Source of the DNA: Sphingobacterium puteale
GTDB taxonomy: Bacteria > Bacteroidota > Bacteroidia > Sphingobacteriales > Sphingobacteriaceae
Reading direction: 5' to 3'
Assembly: GCF_003627955.1 (NCBI RefSeq)
Contig: NZ_RBWS01000019.1
Location: 93,826 to 157,825 of the forward strand
DNA: 64,000 bases
Below the pieces are notes generated by a model. That model saw only the letters and a list, made by a program, of their open reading frames with translations, searched no databases and had not been told where the DNA came from. Numbering within the stretch: position 1 is the first letter of the stretch; every line of letters starts with the position of its first letter. The translations under genes were made by a program, and so were the position numbers. Below are positions 27,234 through 37,600 of this stretch, piece by piece.

Positions 27234-27269
27234 GTACAAAAACGAACCATTTCTGAACAAATCAATACC
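27234..27269 (+). promoter_or_regulatory. HTCS operator candidate, PUL2 enzyme operon
   Basis: Half-sites gtacaaaaacgaacc (27234-27248) and gaacaaatcaatacc (27255-27269) are direct repeats 21 bases apart, 57 and 36 bases ahead of the -7 element at 27291. The upstream half-site is identical to the one at 40100-40114 before PUL2 susC. Likely bound by the HTCS encoded at 34655-38719. Confidence 0.72.
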
Positions 27270-27290
27270 ATAGCGGTAGCCTGCCATGGC

Positions 27291-27298
27291 TAATTTTG
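27291..27298 (+). promoter_or_regulatory. -7 element of the PUL2 enzyme operon
   Basis: taattttg matches TAnnTTTG, ~112 bases ahead of the ATG at 27410. Confidence 0.6.
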
Positions 27299-27409
27299 TA
27301 CCATATCCCAATAAATCAGTTTTGTTGAAACAACACCAATATAGGATAAACTATAGAAGGGGCTGACACAATGGGATTACAATAACCAATAACCAGTAGA
27401 CTTGAAAAT

Positions 27410-29005
27410 ATGTTCAAATACGAAACAATAAACAAACGGATAATCTCAAATTGGATAATAAAAATTTATTTAACGCTTTTATTGTGCACTTCTGCATCGC
27501 TTGGCTTTTCTCAAAAAAATAAAGGGAAAAGCAATGCGAAGAACTCCGGGTATACCTTATTAAAGCCGAAATACGATGGTCATTCAGTCTTGCGTAACCC
27601 ATTAAATGGTTGGGTAATGTATGCTCCCCGTAATGCCGATGAAACGTATTGGGATATCGAATATTTTGTGCCGGCATTGGGTAAAAAGGTAAAGGTCATC
27701 GATTATGCTTCGGCATGTTATGTACGCACGAGCTGGTCTTCGCTGAATCCCAGTGAAGGTGTTTATGCTTGGGATGATCCAAATTCCAGAATAGGAAAGC
27801 TCCTAAAAGGCGCGCAAAAGAGAGGGCTGCCCATAGCGCTCCGTATTGTGGTAGATGGCCGCGACCAGGGACAAAATACACCCAAATTTGTGTTTGACCT
27901 TGGAGCCAAATATTATTTGGAAAATGAAAATCATCCCGATAGACAAACACCTTATCCGCAGGATCCGGTTTTTAGAAAATACTATGCCAAATTTATCACA
28001 GCTTTGGCCAAGGAATTTAATGATCCTGAAAAGACCTCCTTTATTGATGCCTATGGCTTGGGAAAATGGGGCGAAGCACATTATGTTGTCTATGAAGATC
28101 CTAAAATGGCAACGCCCGAAAATACCGAAAAAATAAAGGAGGAAACCCTGGACTGGGTGACCAGTTTATATGCTAACACATTTACAAAAGTTCCTTTGGT
28201 TATCAACTACCATCGTCTAGTCGGTCATCCCGAAAGTTGGGGAGCAGTCAACCCGAACAGTGAACGCTTATTGGATAAAGCTATTGATAAGGGGTATAGC
28301 CTTCGCCACGATGCTTTTGGCATGACTGGCTATTACCAGAATTGGGAAAAGGATTTTGCCAGGAAATGGAATTTTAAGCGTCCTATCATTATGGAAGGAG
28401 GCTGGATTATCGCTCCAGGTAAGCACCGCTATTGGACAGACCCCAGTGGGAAATATAGAGAAGGTCATGATGAAGATGTGAGGAAAGGTGAGTTCGACTT
28501 GTCGGCCGAAGCCCATGTCAATATGATGGACTTTAGAGCGGGAGGAGAAACTGAATCCTGGTTTAAGTCTTTTGATTTGGTTCAACGGTTTATTACAGAA
28601 GGGGGGTACCGTGTATATCCAGACCAAATCAACCTCCCTCAAGATATCAAGACGGGAAAAGTAGCGCAAATCACCCATCGTTGGCAGAATATGGGCTGGG
28701 GCTATTTACCTAATAATATTCCACAATGGAACTACAAATATAAAGTTGCTTTTGCACTGTTAGATGCCAAAGGGAATGTTAAAAAGATTTTTGTAGATCG
28801 TCAGAGTGAACCGTCTGCTTGGTTGAAAGGTACTGCTGCGAGTTATGAATTAAATGCAAAAGTAGATCTACCTGCAGGAATTTATAGCTGGGCAGTCGCC
28901 ATTGTTGATACGACAAAGGAAAATAAGCCGGCAATTCAACTTGCCCTTGATGGAGATTTGACGGCTCAGGGGTGGACAAAGCTTTCGGCATTACAGGTAA
29001 AATAG
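27410..29005 (+). CDS. DUF4832/DUF4874 secreted protein, putative glycosidase
   Basis: 531 residues with a signal peptide ending SLGFSQ near residue 35. It begins with LRNPLNGWVMYAP and continues as a probable TIM barrel, followed by a C-terminal beta domain (ITHRWQNMGWGYLPNNIPQW onward) corresponding to DUF4832. Two glutamates are in places typical of clan GH-A enzymes: Glu222 in KWGEAH and Glu329 in IIMEGGWI, 107 residues apart. The paralog at 46495 keeps both (Glu213, Glu320) with identical spacing, which supports a catalytic role; this is inference, as I know of no assigned activity. First gene of an operon with two GH2 enzymes and a GH35-like module; 28 bases to the next gene. It differs from the paralog in being soluble rather than lipidated. 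Confidence 0.75.
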   Translation: MFKYETINKRIISNWIIKIYLTLLLCTSASLGFSQKNKGKSNAKNSGYTLLKPKYDGHSVLRNPLNGWVMYAPRNADETYWDIEYFVPALGKKVKVIDYASACYVRTSWSSLNPSEGVYAWDDPNSRIGKLLKGAQKRGLPIALRIVVDGRDQGQNTPKFVFDLGAKYYLENENHPDRQTPYPQDPVFRKYYAKFITALAKEFNDPEKTSFIDAYGLGKWGEAHYVVYEDPKMATPENTEKIKEETLDWVTSLYANTFTKVPLVINYHRLVGHPESWGAVNPNSERLLDKAIDKGYSLRHDAFGMTGYYQNWEKDFARKWNFKRPIIMEGGWIIAPGKHRYWTDPSGKYREGHDEDVRKGEFDLSAEAHVNMMDFRAGGETESWFKSFDLVQRFITEGGYRVYPDQINLPQDIKTGKVAQITHRWQNMGWGYLPNNIPQWNYKYKVAFALLDAKGNVKKIFVDRQSEPSAWLKGTAASYELNAKVDLPAGIYSWAVAIVDTTKENKPAIQLALDGDLTAQGWTKLSALQVK

Positions 29006-29033
29006 AAAATTTTATTAACAACTAACACCTATT

Positions 29034-30821
29034 ATGATAAAGCTGATCAATCTATCTTTGATATTGTCCCTTTTTTTTAGCCTGATAACCTCCAACCTTG
29101 TTGCACAGCAAAATATGGCCAATGTGTATGGTAGGCGAGCTCAATCATTAAATGGAAAGTGGGACGCTATTGTAGACTTGTACGACCAGGGAAGAAAAAA
29201 CCAAATCTACCTGAATAAAAAAGCCGAAAGCAAGACTGATTTTTATGAATACGCTTTCGAGAATGGTCTCCGTTTAAATGTGCCTTCAGATTGGAACAGT
29301 CAAATGCCTGAACTTAAATATTACGAAGGTACCATCTGGTATGGGCGTAAGTTCGATGTAGTGAAAGAAAATAACAAAAGGTTGTTCTTGTATTTTGCTG
29401 CGGTAAGTTACCGTTGTCGCATATATCTCAATGGACAAGAGATTGCACAACATGAAGGTGGTTTTACCCCCTTTCAGATTGAAATAACAGATGCAGCTAA
29501 AGAAAACGATAATTTTTTGGCAGTTGAGGTAAATAATAGCCGGCAGGTTGATGCCATTCCGGCAATGGCCTTTGATTGGTGGAACTATGGCGGTATCACC
29601 CGAGATGTCTTTTTGGTCAGCACGCCAAAAGTTTTTATCGATGATTATTTTGTTCAATTGGACAAAACCAAAGCCGATAAAATCAATGCGAAGGTCAAAC
29701 TTTCGGAAACGATGGCCAATTCCTCGGTAACTATCGAAATACCGGAACTACAACTAAAACAAACGCTTAAAACAGATGCACAGGGAGAAGTAAAAACTTC
29801 TTTCCTATCAAGAGAAATCAAACGTTGGTCGCCTACTGCACCTAAACTGTATAACGTGAAGATTTCAACGCACGATGATCAAATAGAGGAGGAAATAGGT
29901 TTTCGAAATATTTGGGTTAAAGGGGAAGATATCTTTCTGAATGGCGAAGCTATTTTTCTCAAGTCCATTTCATTTCATGAGGAAATACCTCAGCGCAAAG
30001 GTCGTGCTTTTTCACAGGCAGATGCAGTGATGCTGCTTTCAGAAGCGAAAGCTTTGGGCTGTAATATGATTCGCTTGGCGCATTATCCACAAAATGAATA
30101 TATCGTGAGAATGGCCGAAAAAATGGGTTTCTTGTTGTGGGAAGAAATTCCCATTTGGCAGGGCATCGATTTTGAAAATGAATCGACCAAAGATAAAGCC
30201 GGTAAAATGATGCGGGAAATGGTTGCTCGAGACAAAAATCGTTGCGCACTCGCTTTTTGGGGGGTAGCCAATGAAACCCAACCGTCCGAGCCTAGAAATG
30301 CTTTTATCAGGCATTTGATTGCTACATGCAGAGCCGTTGACACGACCAGACTTATAACCGCTGCTTTTGATCTTGTTCGTTTCAATAAGGAGAAGGAAAC
30401 CTTTGTTATGGATGATCCTTTTACGAAAGAATTGGACGTCGTAGCTGTCAACAAATATTTAGGCTGGTACCATTCCTGGCCAGTTTCTCCTGATATAGCA
30501 TTATGGGATGTGGCAAGAGGCCAGCCTTTAATTATTTCTGAATTTGGAGGCGAGGCGCTGTATGGCAAAACGGGCGAAAAGGATGTCGTCAGTTCATGGA
30601 GTGAAGATTACCAAGAGACTTTGTACAAAAACAACCTCGAAATGTTTAAGCATATTCCAAACCTGCGCGGAACTTCACCCTGGGTGCTATTTGATTTCCG
30701 TTCGCCTTTCCGTTTTCATCCGACCAACCAAGATGGCTGGAACCGCAAAGGATTAATCTCAGACCAAGGCTACCGAAAGAAAGCCTGGTTTCTGATGAAG
30801 CATTATTATGATAATAAATAA
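29034..30821 (+). CDS. GH2 enzyme, beta-glucuronidase-like
   Basis: 595 residues; signal peptide MIKLINLSLILSLFFSLITS... ending LVAQ. GH2 three-domain layout: sugar-binding jelly roll (YEGTIWYGRKF, LYFAAVSYRCRIYLNGQEIA, FDWWNYGGITRDVFLV), Ig-like domain (~200-300) and TIM barrel. Acid/base Glu414 lies in FWGVANETQ and nucleophile Glu503 in LIISEFGGEAL. The barrel ends with WNRKGLIS, where Asn570-x-Lys572 matches the N-x-K motif that binds the substrate carboxylate in beta-glucuronidases. I therefore favour exo-beta-glucuronidase over beta-galactosidase. Retaining mechanism expected from the family. Second gene of the PUL2 enzyme operon; periplasmic or outer surface. Confidence 0.85.
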   Translation: MIKLINLSLILSLFFSLITSNLVAQQNMANVYGRRAQSLNGKWDAIVDLYDQGRKNQIYLNKKAESKTDFYEYAFENGLRLNVPSDWNSQMPELKYYEGTIWYGRKFDVVKENNKRLFLYFAAVSYRCRIYLNGQEIAQHEGGFTPFQIEITDAAKENDNFLAVEVNNSRQVDAIPAMAFDWWNYGGITRDVFLVSTPKVFIDDYFVQLDKTKADKINAKVKLSETMANSSVTIEIPELQLKQTLKTDAQGEVKTSFLSREIKRWSPTAPKLYNVKISTHDDQIEEEIGFRNIWVKGEDIFLNGEAIFLKSISFHEEIPQRKGRAFSQADAVMLLSEAKALGCNMIRLAHYPQNEYIVRMAEKMGFLLWEEIPIWQGIDFENESTKDKAGKMMREMVARDKNRCALAFWGVANETQPSEPRNAFIRHLIATCRAVDTTRLITAAFDLVRFNKEKETFVMDDPFTKELDVVAVNKYLGWYHSWPVSPDIALWDVARGQPLIISEFGGEALYGKTGEKDVVSSWSEDYQETLYKNNLEMFKHIPNLRGTSPWVLFDFRSPFRFHPTNQDGWNRKGLISDQGYRKKAWFLMKHYYDNK

Positions 30822-30907
30822 GATTTCAATTCTGAAAACGAGCTTAAAGAGGAGCATCACATAGACACTATTTTTTCGATGCCTACAAAAATAATATACC
30901 GAAAAGA

Positions 30908-33673
30908 ATGAAAGCACATAAACTATCGAAACACAAAATGGATGAATACAGGACAAGCATCTATAAATACTTTAAAATGATGTGCCTAACAGGGCTTTTC
31001 CTGCAGGCAGCCTTGTTAAAGGCTCAAGATGCTATCGATTTATCAGGCACTTGGGGGTTTCAGACGGACGTGATGGATTTCCGTAGAGGCTCGCTGTCCC
31101 CCCGCTATAACCATCTTTTGCAAGAAACAATTAAGCTTCCCGGTATTACCGATGATTATCAGATAGGATATAAAAATCCCTATAAATATATCGACCGTCT
31201 GACCCGAAAATACGAATATATGGGACCGGCATGGTACCAACGTGATATTGAAATCCCTGCCGAATGGAAAGGGAAAAAAATATTCCTATACTTTGAACGG
31301 ACCCACTGGTTAAGTTCAGTTTTTGTAGATACCAAGGAAGTTAGCAGTATCGATTATGTAAGTGTGCCTCACAACCACGATCTGAGCTCATTTGTAAAGC
31401 CGGGAAAGAAGCATCGCATAACTATTTGTATTGATAACCGATTTCAGTATAACACCCATAAATGGAACCATGCGCATACTGAATTTACGCAGATTAACTG
31501 GAACGGAATTCTAGGAGAAATAAAACTGCTGGCCATAGACCCAGTTTATCTGGAAGATCTTCAGGTATATCCAAATATAGCCGATCAGTCCATAAATATA
31601 AAATTACGAGTAAATAATGCGACAAAAAAACAGGTAAAGGGTAAAGTGTCTTTCGTCATCGAGGGAACAAACTACAGCCTTAAGGATGAAGTTGCATTGG
31701 TAAGTACCGATTCGGTGAACTTCGTAGAGACTACTATTCCATTAGGTAAGCATATCAAACTGTGGGATGAGTTTAACCCAAACCTCTATCGTATAAATTG
31801 TCAACTGAATACCTCCGACGGCAAAAATAGCTATCGGCATGAAAAGGCTACCACCTTTGGTATGCGTGAAGTAAAACAAGGAAAAAACCATGTGTTGCTC
31901 AATAATCGTCCCATCCATTTAAGAGGCAATGTAGAAAATGCAGTGTTTCCAAAAACAGGCCATGCTCCGCTCGACGATGCCTCTTGGGAACGAATCATGG
32001 TGCTGATGAAGACGTATGGCATGAACCATTTACGATTCCATTCATGGTGCCCGCCGGCGGCGGCCTTTCGCATGGCAGACAAACATGGGATATATTTTGA
32101 AGTGGAAATGCCTATGTGGGGCAAAGATGCCGAACCCGACGAGTCTAGATATAACTTCTTCCGCCGTGAAATTAAAGCTATTTTGAAAGAATACGGCAAT
32201 CATCCTTCGTTTGTTCTGTACTGCAACGGCAATGAAATTACAGGGAACTTCGACTTTATTGAAGAACTGACCGCCGAAGGAAGAAAAGCTGATCCTCGTC
32301 ATCTTTATAGCGGTTCTACTGCACGGACAAGGGTTAAATCAGATCAATATTACGTGTCCCAGCAAACCAACAAAGGGGCTGTAAAGGTTTACGAAGGTCA
32401 GCCGGGTACTGATTGGGACAAGAATGCGGAATCTGATGTAGATGTGCCCGTCATTTCACATGAGTCGGGACAACGTTGTATCTATCCAAATTTTGATGAA
32501 ATAAAGAAATATGCCAACAGCCCCGTAGAGGCCCGCAATTTTGAAGTATTTAGCGATTTATTGCAAAAAAATGGCATGCTGGACCAGGCAAAGGATTTCT
32601 TCAGAGCATCTGGTGCGCTGACCGTGCTGGAGTACAAAGCCGTGATCGAAGCCCTGTTGCGATCAGGTAAATCTGCCGGATTTCAGCTTTTGTCGATGAA
32701 CGACTTTCCGGGACAAGGTTACGCACCCGTGGGGATATTCGATCCTTTTTGGGATTCGAAAGGATTGGTTACGGCAGAAAAATTCAGGGAGTTTTGCGCG
32801 CCAACAGTCGCTCTACTACGCTATAACAAAAGCAGTTTTTTCAACACCGAAACATTTAAGGGTAAAGCCGAGGTATATAACTTTAGCAATTCTGCACTTG
32901 AAAATGCGAAAATTAAATGGTGGTTGACCGATACCGCTGGTAACGTATTGAAAAAGGGAACGCTGAAAAAGCAAACCATTGCCAACGAAAATGTATCGCC
33001 GGTAGGTGAATTTGAGATTTCCCTAAAAAACATCAGCACCCAAAAAGTTACGGTTCATCTTGCGGTAAACGATAGCATTAAGAATAGCTGGGACATTTGG
33101 GTATATCCAAAACATCAACATCTGATGCAGTCTACAGCTAATGTATTGTACACCGATGTCTACGATGATGTTGCAAAAAGGCAGTTGGCCCAGGGTAAGA
33201 CCGTGGTTCTTTATCCTTCGCCAGACCAGGTGAAAGGTCGAAAATCACTGTTTCACAATCATTTTTGGAACCCCATTATGTTTGCATGGGCACCCATGAC
33301 CATCGGCAACCTGGTCCATCATAAACAGGCTATGTTTAATGATTTTCTTACTTCATACCATACCGATTGGCAGTGGTGGGATATCTTGAACCATGCAAAA
33401 GTAATCGAAATGCAACATGCACCACAACAACTGCGTCCCTTTATACAGGTCATCGACAGCTACGACAACAACCAGAAATTGGGTATAGGTTTTGAAGCCA
33501 AAATGAACGGTGGGAAACTGCTGGTATTAGCATTGGATACCAAAAATGATATGGATAACCGTCCCGCTACCCAACAATTGTTGTACAGTATCGATAATTA
33601 TGTGAAAAGTGAGAAATTCTCGCCGCAAGTGGCCGTGGACGAAACTTTTATTCAGTCATTTTTAGAGAAATAA
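30908..33673 (+). CDS. GH2 family enzyme, specificity unclear
   Basis: 921 residues from the first ATG; in-frame ATGs at 30938 and 30977 are alternatives, and the signal region is MMCLTGLFLQAALLKAQ. GH2 layout: jelly roll (WYQRDIEIPAEWKGKKIFLY), Ig-like domain, TIM barrel with NHLRFHSWCPPAAAFRMADK, acid/base Glu443 in YCNGNEITG and nucleophile Glu519 in VISHESGQ, then ~300 residues of C-terminal beta domains. The nucleophile context (HESGQ rather than EFG) and the length set it apart from the first GH2 of the operon, and it lacks the N-x-K motif seen there. Beta-galactosidase or an arabino-/galacto-configured exo activity is possible. It is 86 bases after the first GH2 and 13 bases before the GH35-like module. 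Confidence 0.82.
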   Translation: MKAHKLSKHKMDEYRTSIYKYFKMMCLTGLFLQAALLKAQDAIDLSGTWGFQTDVMDFRRGSLSPRYNHLLQETIKLPGITDDYQIGYKNPYKYIDRLTRKYEYMGPAWYQRDIEIPAEWKGKKIFLYFERTHWLSSVFVDTKEVSSIDYVSVPHNHDLSSFVKPGKKHRITICIDNRFQYNTHKWNHAHTEFTQINWNGILGEIKLLAIDPVYLEDLQVYPNIADQSINIKLRVNNATKKQVKGKVSFVIEGTNYSLKDEVALVSTDSVNFVETTIPLGKHIKLWDEFNPNLYRINCQLNTSDGKNSYRHEKATTFGMREVKQGKNHVLLNNRPIHLRGNVENAVFPKTGHAPLDDASWERIMVLMKTYGMNHLRFHSWCPPAAAFRMADKHGIYFEVEMPMWGKDAEPDESRYNFFRREIKAILKEYGNHPSFVLYCNGNEITGNFDFIEELTAEGRKADPRHLYSGSTARTRVKSDQYYVSQQTNKGAVKVYEGQPGTDWDKNAESDVDVPVISHESGQRCIYPNFDEIKKYANSPVEARNFEVFSDLLQKNGMLDQAKDFFRASGALTVLEYKAVIEALLRSGKSAGFQLLSMNDFPGQGYAPVGIFDPFWDSKGLVTAEKFREFCAPTVALLRYNKSSFFNTETFKGKAEVYNFSNSALENAKIKWWLTDTAGNVLKKGTLKKQTIANENVSPVGEFEISLKNISTQKVTVHLAVNDSIKNSWDIWVYPKHQHLMQSTANVLYTDVYDDVAKRQLAQGKTVVLYPSPDQVKGRKSLFHNHFWNPIMFAWAPMTIGNLVHHKQAMFNDFLTSYHTDWQWWDILNHAKVIEMQHAPQQLRPFIQVIDSYDNNQKLGIGFEAKMNGGKLLVLALDTKNDMDNRPATQQLLYSIDNYVKSEKFSPQVAVDETFIQSFLEK

Positions 33674-33686
33674 GAAAGATTACACA

Positions 33687-34457
33687 ATGGTAAGAACAAT
33701 GATATTATCTATGATGACTGTTTTTTTTGGTCAGCCCCTCATAGCACAGGAAATTAGATTAGAGGAGAAAGCGTCTGTAAACCAGGTTTATAATAAGGCT
33801 GTCGAGGCGGAAAATGCATTATCTTTTAATGATTTGGACATCGAATCAGGCTATGTACTTTATCAGACCGAGATAAACACTGATGCCGAAAGCGAAGAGC
33901 TGGAATTGGAAAACGTACGCGATTATGCCGTGGTCTATGTCGATGGTAAGGTACAGGGTAGCCTGACAGATAAGAGTAAAAAACTAGCCATCAAAGCAAA
34001 TCCAGGCAAACACTTGCTTCAATTTTATGTCGAGAATATTGGTCGGATCACTTACGGACCAGAAATTACAGATAATTCAAAAGGGCTTTTTGGCACCATT
34101 ACTTTAAACGGAAACGACCTTCAAGACTGGAAAATGATCCCCTTAACGGTGCGTAATTATCCGCTGAAGGATTTGGTTTTTGAACAAAGGTCAGCTAATG
34201 ACAGCCCCGGTTTTTACAAAGGTCAGTTCGAACACCATCTGTCCGGAAACAAGTATCTTAATATGACAGGATGGGGAATGGGGGAGGTCTGGTTAAATCA
34301 AAAATATTTGGGATCTTACTGGGAGGAAGAAAAACAGCAGTCGATATTAATTCCTTCGGCGGATTTAATACCCGGAAAAAATGAACTTGTAATCTTCGAA
34401 CTCAAAAATAATCAGCAAAAGAAGATAAGTTTGTCCCCAACGCCTGTTTTTAAGTAA
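33687..34457 (+). CDS. Stand-alone GH35 C-terminal jelly-roll module
   Basis: 256 residues with a short signal sequence (MVRTMILSMMTVFFGQPLIA). The whole mature protein matches the non-catalytic C-terminal half of GH35 beta-galactosidases: DIESGYVLYQTEIN, VYVDGKVQGSLTDKSKKL, LLQFYVENIGRITYGPEI, KGLFGTITLNGNDLQDWKM, FYKGQFEH, LNMTGWGMGEVWLNQKYLGS and YW. The GH35 TIM barrel, including both catalytic Glu, is absent. The preceding gene ends 13 bases upstream, so no barrel could be encoded there and this is not a frameshifted enzyme. A role as a galactoside-binding accessory protein, or as a partner of the adjacent GH2, is inference. Last gene of the PUL2 enzyme operon. Confidence 0.8.
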   Translation: MVRTMILSMMTVFFGQPLIAQEIRLEEKASVNQVYNKAVEAENALSFNDLDIESGYVLYQTEINTDAESEELELENVRDYAVVYVDGKVQGSLTDKSKKLAIKANPGKHLLQFYVENIGRITYGPEITDNSKGLFGTITLNGNDLQDWKMIPLTVRNYPLKDLVFEQRSANDSPGFYKGQFEHHLSGNKYLNMTGWGMGEVWLNQKYLGSYWEEEKQQSILIPSADLIPGKNELVIFELKNNQQKKISLSPTPVFK

Positions 34458-34654
34458 ATTGGTACTGTGGGCTTCGCATGGATCTGAACAGCTGAAAAAG
34501 GGCTAAGGCCAGAATTTCGACGAAGCTCTTTGCCTAATAGTATGATAATCGAAGTTTATAGAACCACTGCTCACAATTAGCAGCAGGGATTTTGATTGAA
34601 CCTGGCAAGCATAAACCTTGTATTGAAATTTAAAAAGCTTTAGTAGCACGGTAA

Positions 34655-37600
34655 ATGAATAAATACAGTCTGATAATTTGTTTTGTTGTTTTATGGGGAC
34701 AATGTGTTCTCGGCATCGATCTTTCGAGGTATAGGTTTCATTTGATGCCCGAAACTTCCTATTATGGCGGTATACAGAGCATCGCAAAAGATAGTTTAGG
34801 ACGTATTTGGTACACGGGACCCGATGCGCTCTTCATGTACGATGGCAACAGTTTTTATCAGTTAAATGATATCGTCTCTGCGATCAAACCAGCACAAAAA
34901 TGGGGTTATGGTTCTTTAATTCGGGATAAAAAGGGAAATCTGTTTCTAGCTTCGGGGCACGGCTTATTAAAATTCGATTACGAACGGTTTTCTTTTCATG
35001 TCGTGGTTCCCGGAATGATCCGTTCGCTTTGTATGCATAGCGATGGTCAGGTTTACATGCTGTCAGACAATAGCATACTACGCTATAATCCGCAAAATAA
35101 ACAGACAGAAAGCTTTTTATTACCCAAAAACAAGTCTTTCCAAAATATATTGAGTGCTAAAGATCATGTGTTTCTAAGCCAAGGCGCTGTCGTGTATCAA
35201 GTTGAAATGACGAAAAAACGCCTAATCCAGTTTGCGGATTTTGGTAGTACGACAAATCAGGTGAACGATGCGGTCGCGTACGGGGGAGAATATTACTTTT
35301 TAACACAACGAGGGGGAATCCATGTAACAGATTTAACAGGTACCTTAAAACAGAAGATTCCGGTAAGCATAATGGGAAATTCATCCGTGTTAACCAAAAG
35401 ATTATATTTGGACCAAACGGGGGTGATCTGGGTGGCTACGCAAGCTGGATTGTATCTTTATGATCCATCCAATGAAAGCAGCAGCACCTTGCAAATGAAC
35501 TTGAACGATGCTTATTCACTACCGAATAACTCGATATGGACGATTTATCCAGACCCGGACCAAGGGGCCTGGATAGGTACTTACGGTGGTAAAATAGCTT
35601 ATTGTTCGCTTTACGATTCCCGAGTACGTTACTTTAAGCCCAGCCCAGGGGGACTCAATCACCCCATAGTTAGTAGTTTTCAGGAAGATCATCTGGGAAA
35701 TATATGGATCGGTACCGAGGGGGGGAGCCTGAATTACTGGAATAGAAAAAAGGATCAGTTTACCCCCCTAGAAAAATCGCAGGGTAGTTCGTCAAGTCCC
35801 CATATGATTAAACGCCTGAAATTTGAACGAATGAGCAAAAAACTCTTGATTTCAGCCTATAACGGCGGTATTGGCAGTTATGATGTGGACAATCAGCATT
35901 TCAGCAGTTTCAATTTCCGCTCTCCGGAGAGCCAGCAACCACTCACCGTTTATGATTTTGTAAACGATAAGGAAGGCACCTGGTGGATGACAGACCCCGA
36001 TAAATCATTTTTATATCGAAAGAATCCCCTAGGTCCTATAGAGATGGTGAGCGTCCTTGATGCGCAGGGCAAAAAAATAGAACTCGAAGTCGAAGCATTA
36101 TATGTGAATAACCAAGATCAGCTCTGTTTAATTAGCCATCAAGGATTTCTTGTTGTAAATCCCCATACATTAAAGGTATTGAAGCACTACGTGCTCAAAG
36201 ATGCTTCCTATTCAGCAAATTACCTGTGTAGTTATACAGTGACTTCAAATGGTGAAGTGTGGTTGGGAACATTGGGTAAAGGCGTAAATGTACTCAAAAG
36301 AGATGGGACATATGTCAACTATAGTGTAAATAACGGATTTCCGGCGAAAATGGTATTTGGCATATTAGAAGATGTTGCCACTAAAAATATTTGGTTAAGT
36401 ACCAGTGATGGTCTTTTTTGTTTCAACTGGAAATCCAGTAAATTTGAGAAAGCGAGATTTTATCAGGAAAATAAGATTGGTTCATTTTATATTCATGCCG
36501 CTTACAAAACCTCCAGGGGTGAAATGCTGTTTGGTGGTACCAATGGATTTCTACTTTTCGATCCGGCGTACCTCAATAAAAATCTGCAAAAACCCAAAGT
36601 TTTTTTTACAGGATTTCTGGTCAACAATAAACTCGTGAAACCAGGGGATGGTTCATCCGTTTTAACGAAAGACATTGGTAGTCTTTCCAATCAAAAAGAA
36701 GGCAAGATAAGGCTCTCCAGTAGCCAGTCCAATGTAGAAATTAAGTTTTCTGCAAATAGTTATCTATCCGCAGAGAAGAACCAGTTCGCTTACCGGATGT
36801 TGGGCCTTGGTGAAGACTGGCAAATCAGTCATGCCAATCAGAAATCTGTACAGTTTCTCAATCTTCCGGGCGGAGATTATACCTTTGAAATTAAGGCTTC
36901 CAACAATGATGGGCTATGGAGCGATCAAATTTCACGATTATATATCCATGTCGATCCACCATTTTTCTTGTCCTGGTGGGCTTATTGCTGCTATGCAGCA
37001 CTTGTTTCTGCCCTGCTCTTTTTCATAATGAGATATTACAGCAATAAAAGAGTGTTTAAAGAGCGATTAGCACTCGAGCGTTTAAAAGAACAGAATATGC
37101 AAGAGCTGAACCAGGCACGTACCGACTTCTTTACCAATATCTCCCATGATTTAAAAACACCGCTAACGTTGGTTTTACAGCCGCTTAAACAACTCAGAGA
37201 CACTATTGTGGCTAATGATACCGCTTTGGTATACATGGATTTAATAGAGAAAAATGTATCCAGAATACAGCGGATGATTAGCCAATTGCTGCGCTTTCGC
37301 GAAATAGAAAGCCAAAAAATTACGCTCAATCCGCAGGTTGGTGATTTTATCAATTTTGTAAGGGATATATTTAGCTTATTTGAGCTCTATGCCAATAAAA
37401 AAGGTGTTGAAACCAATATTTCCGCGTACAAGGACAATTTATATGTTGCCTTTGATTACGATGTTATCGAAAAAATATTGACTAATCTGTTCTCCAATGC
37501 CCTAAAATATACACCAGATAATGGGTATGTGGGCGTACGTATCTATAGTGCAACAGCAGAAGAAAAAGAACGGTTTCCTTCGTTAAATCCGACGGAAATC

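Noticed and set aside
34503..34787. Minus-strand open frame of 94 codons between the GH35-like gene and the HTCS gene.
   Set aside because: It overlaps the start of the HTCS gene on the opposite strand and its product looks like random translation.
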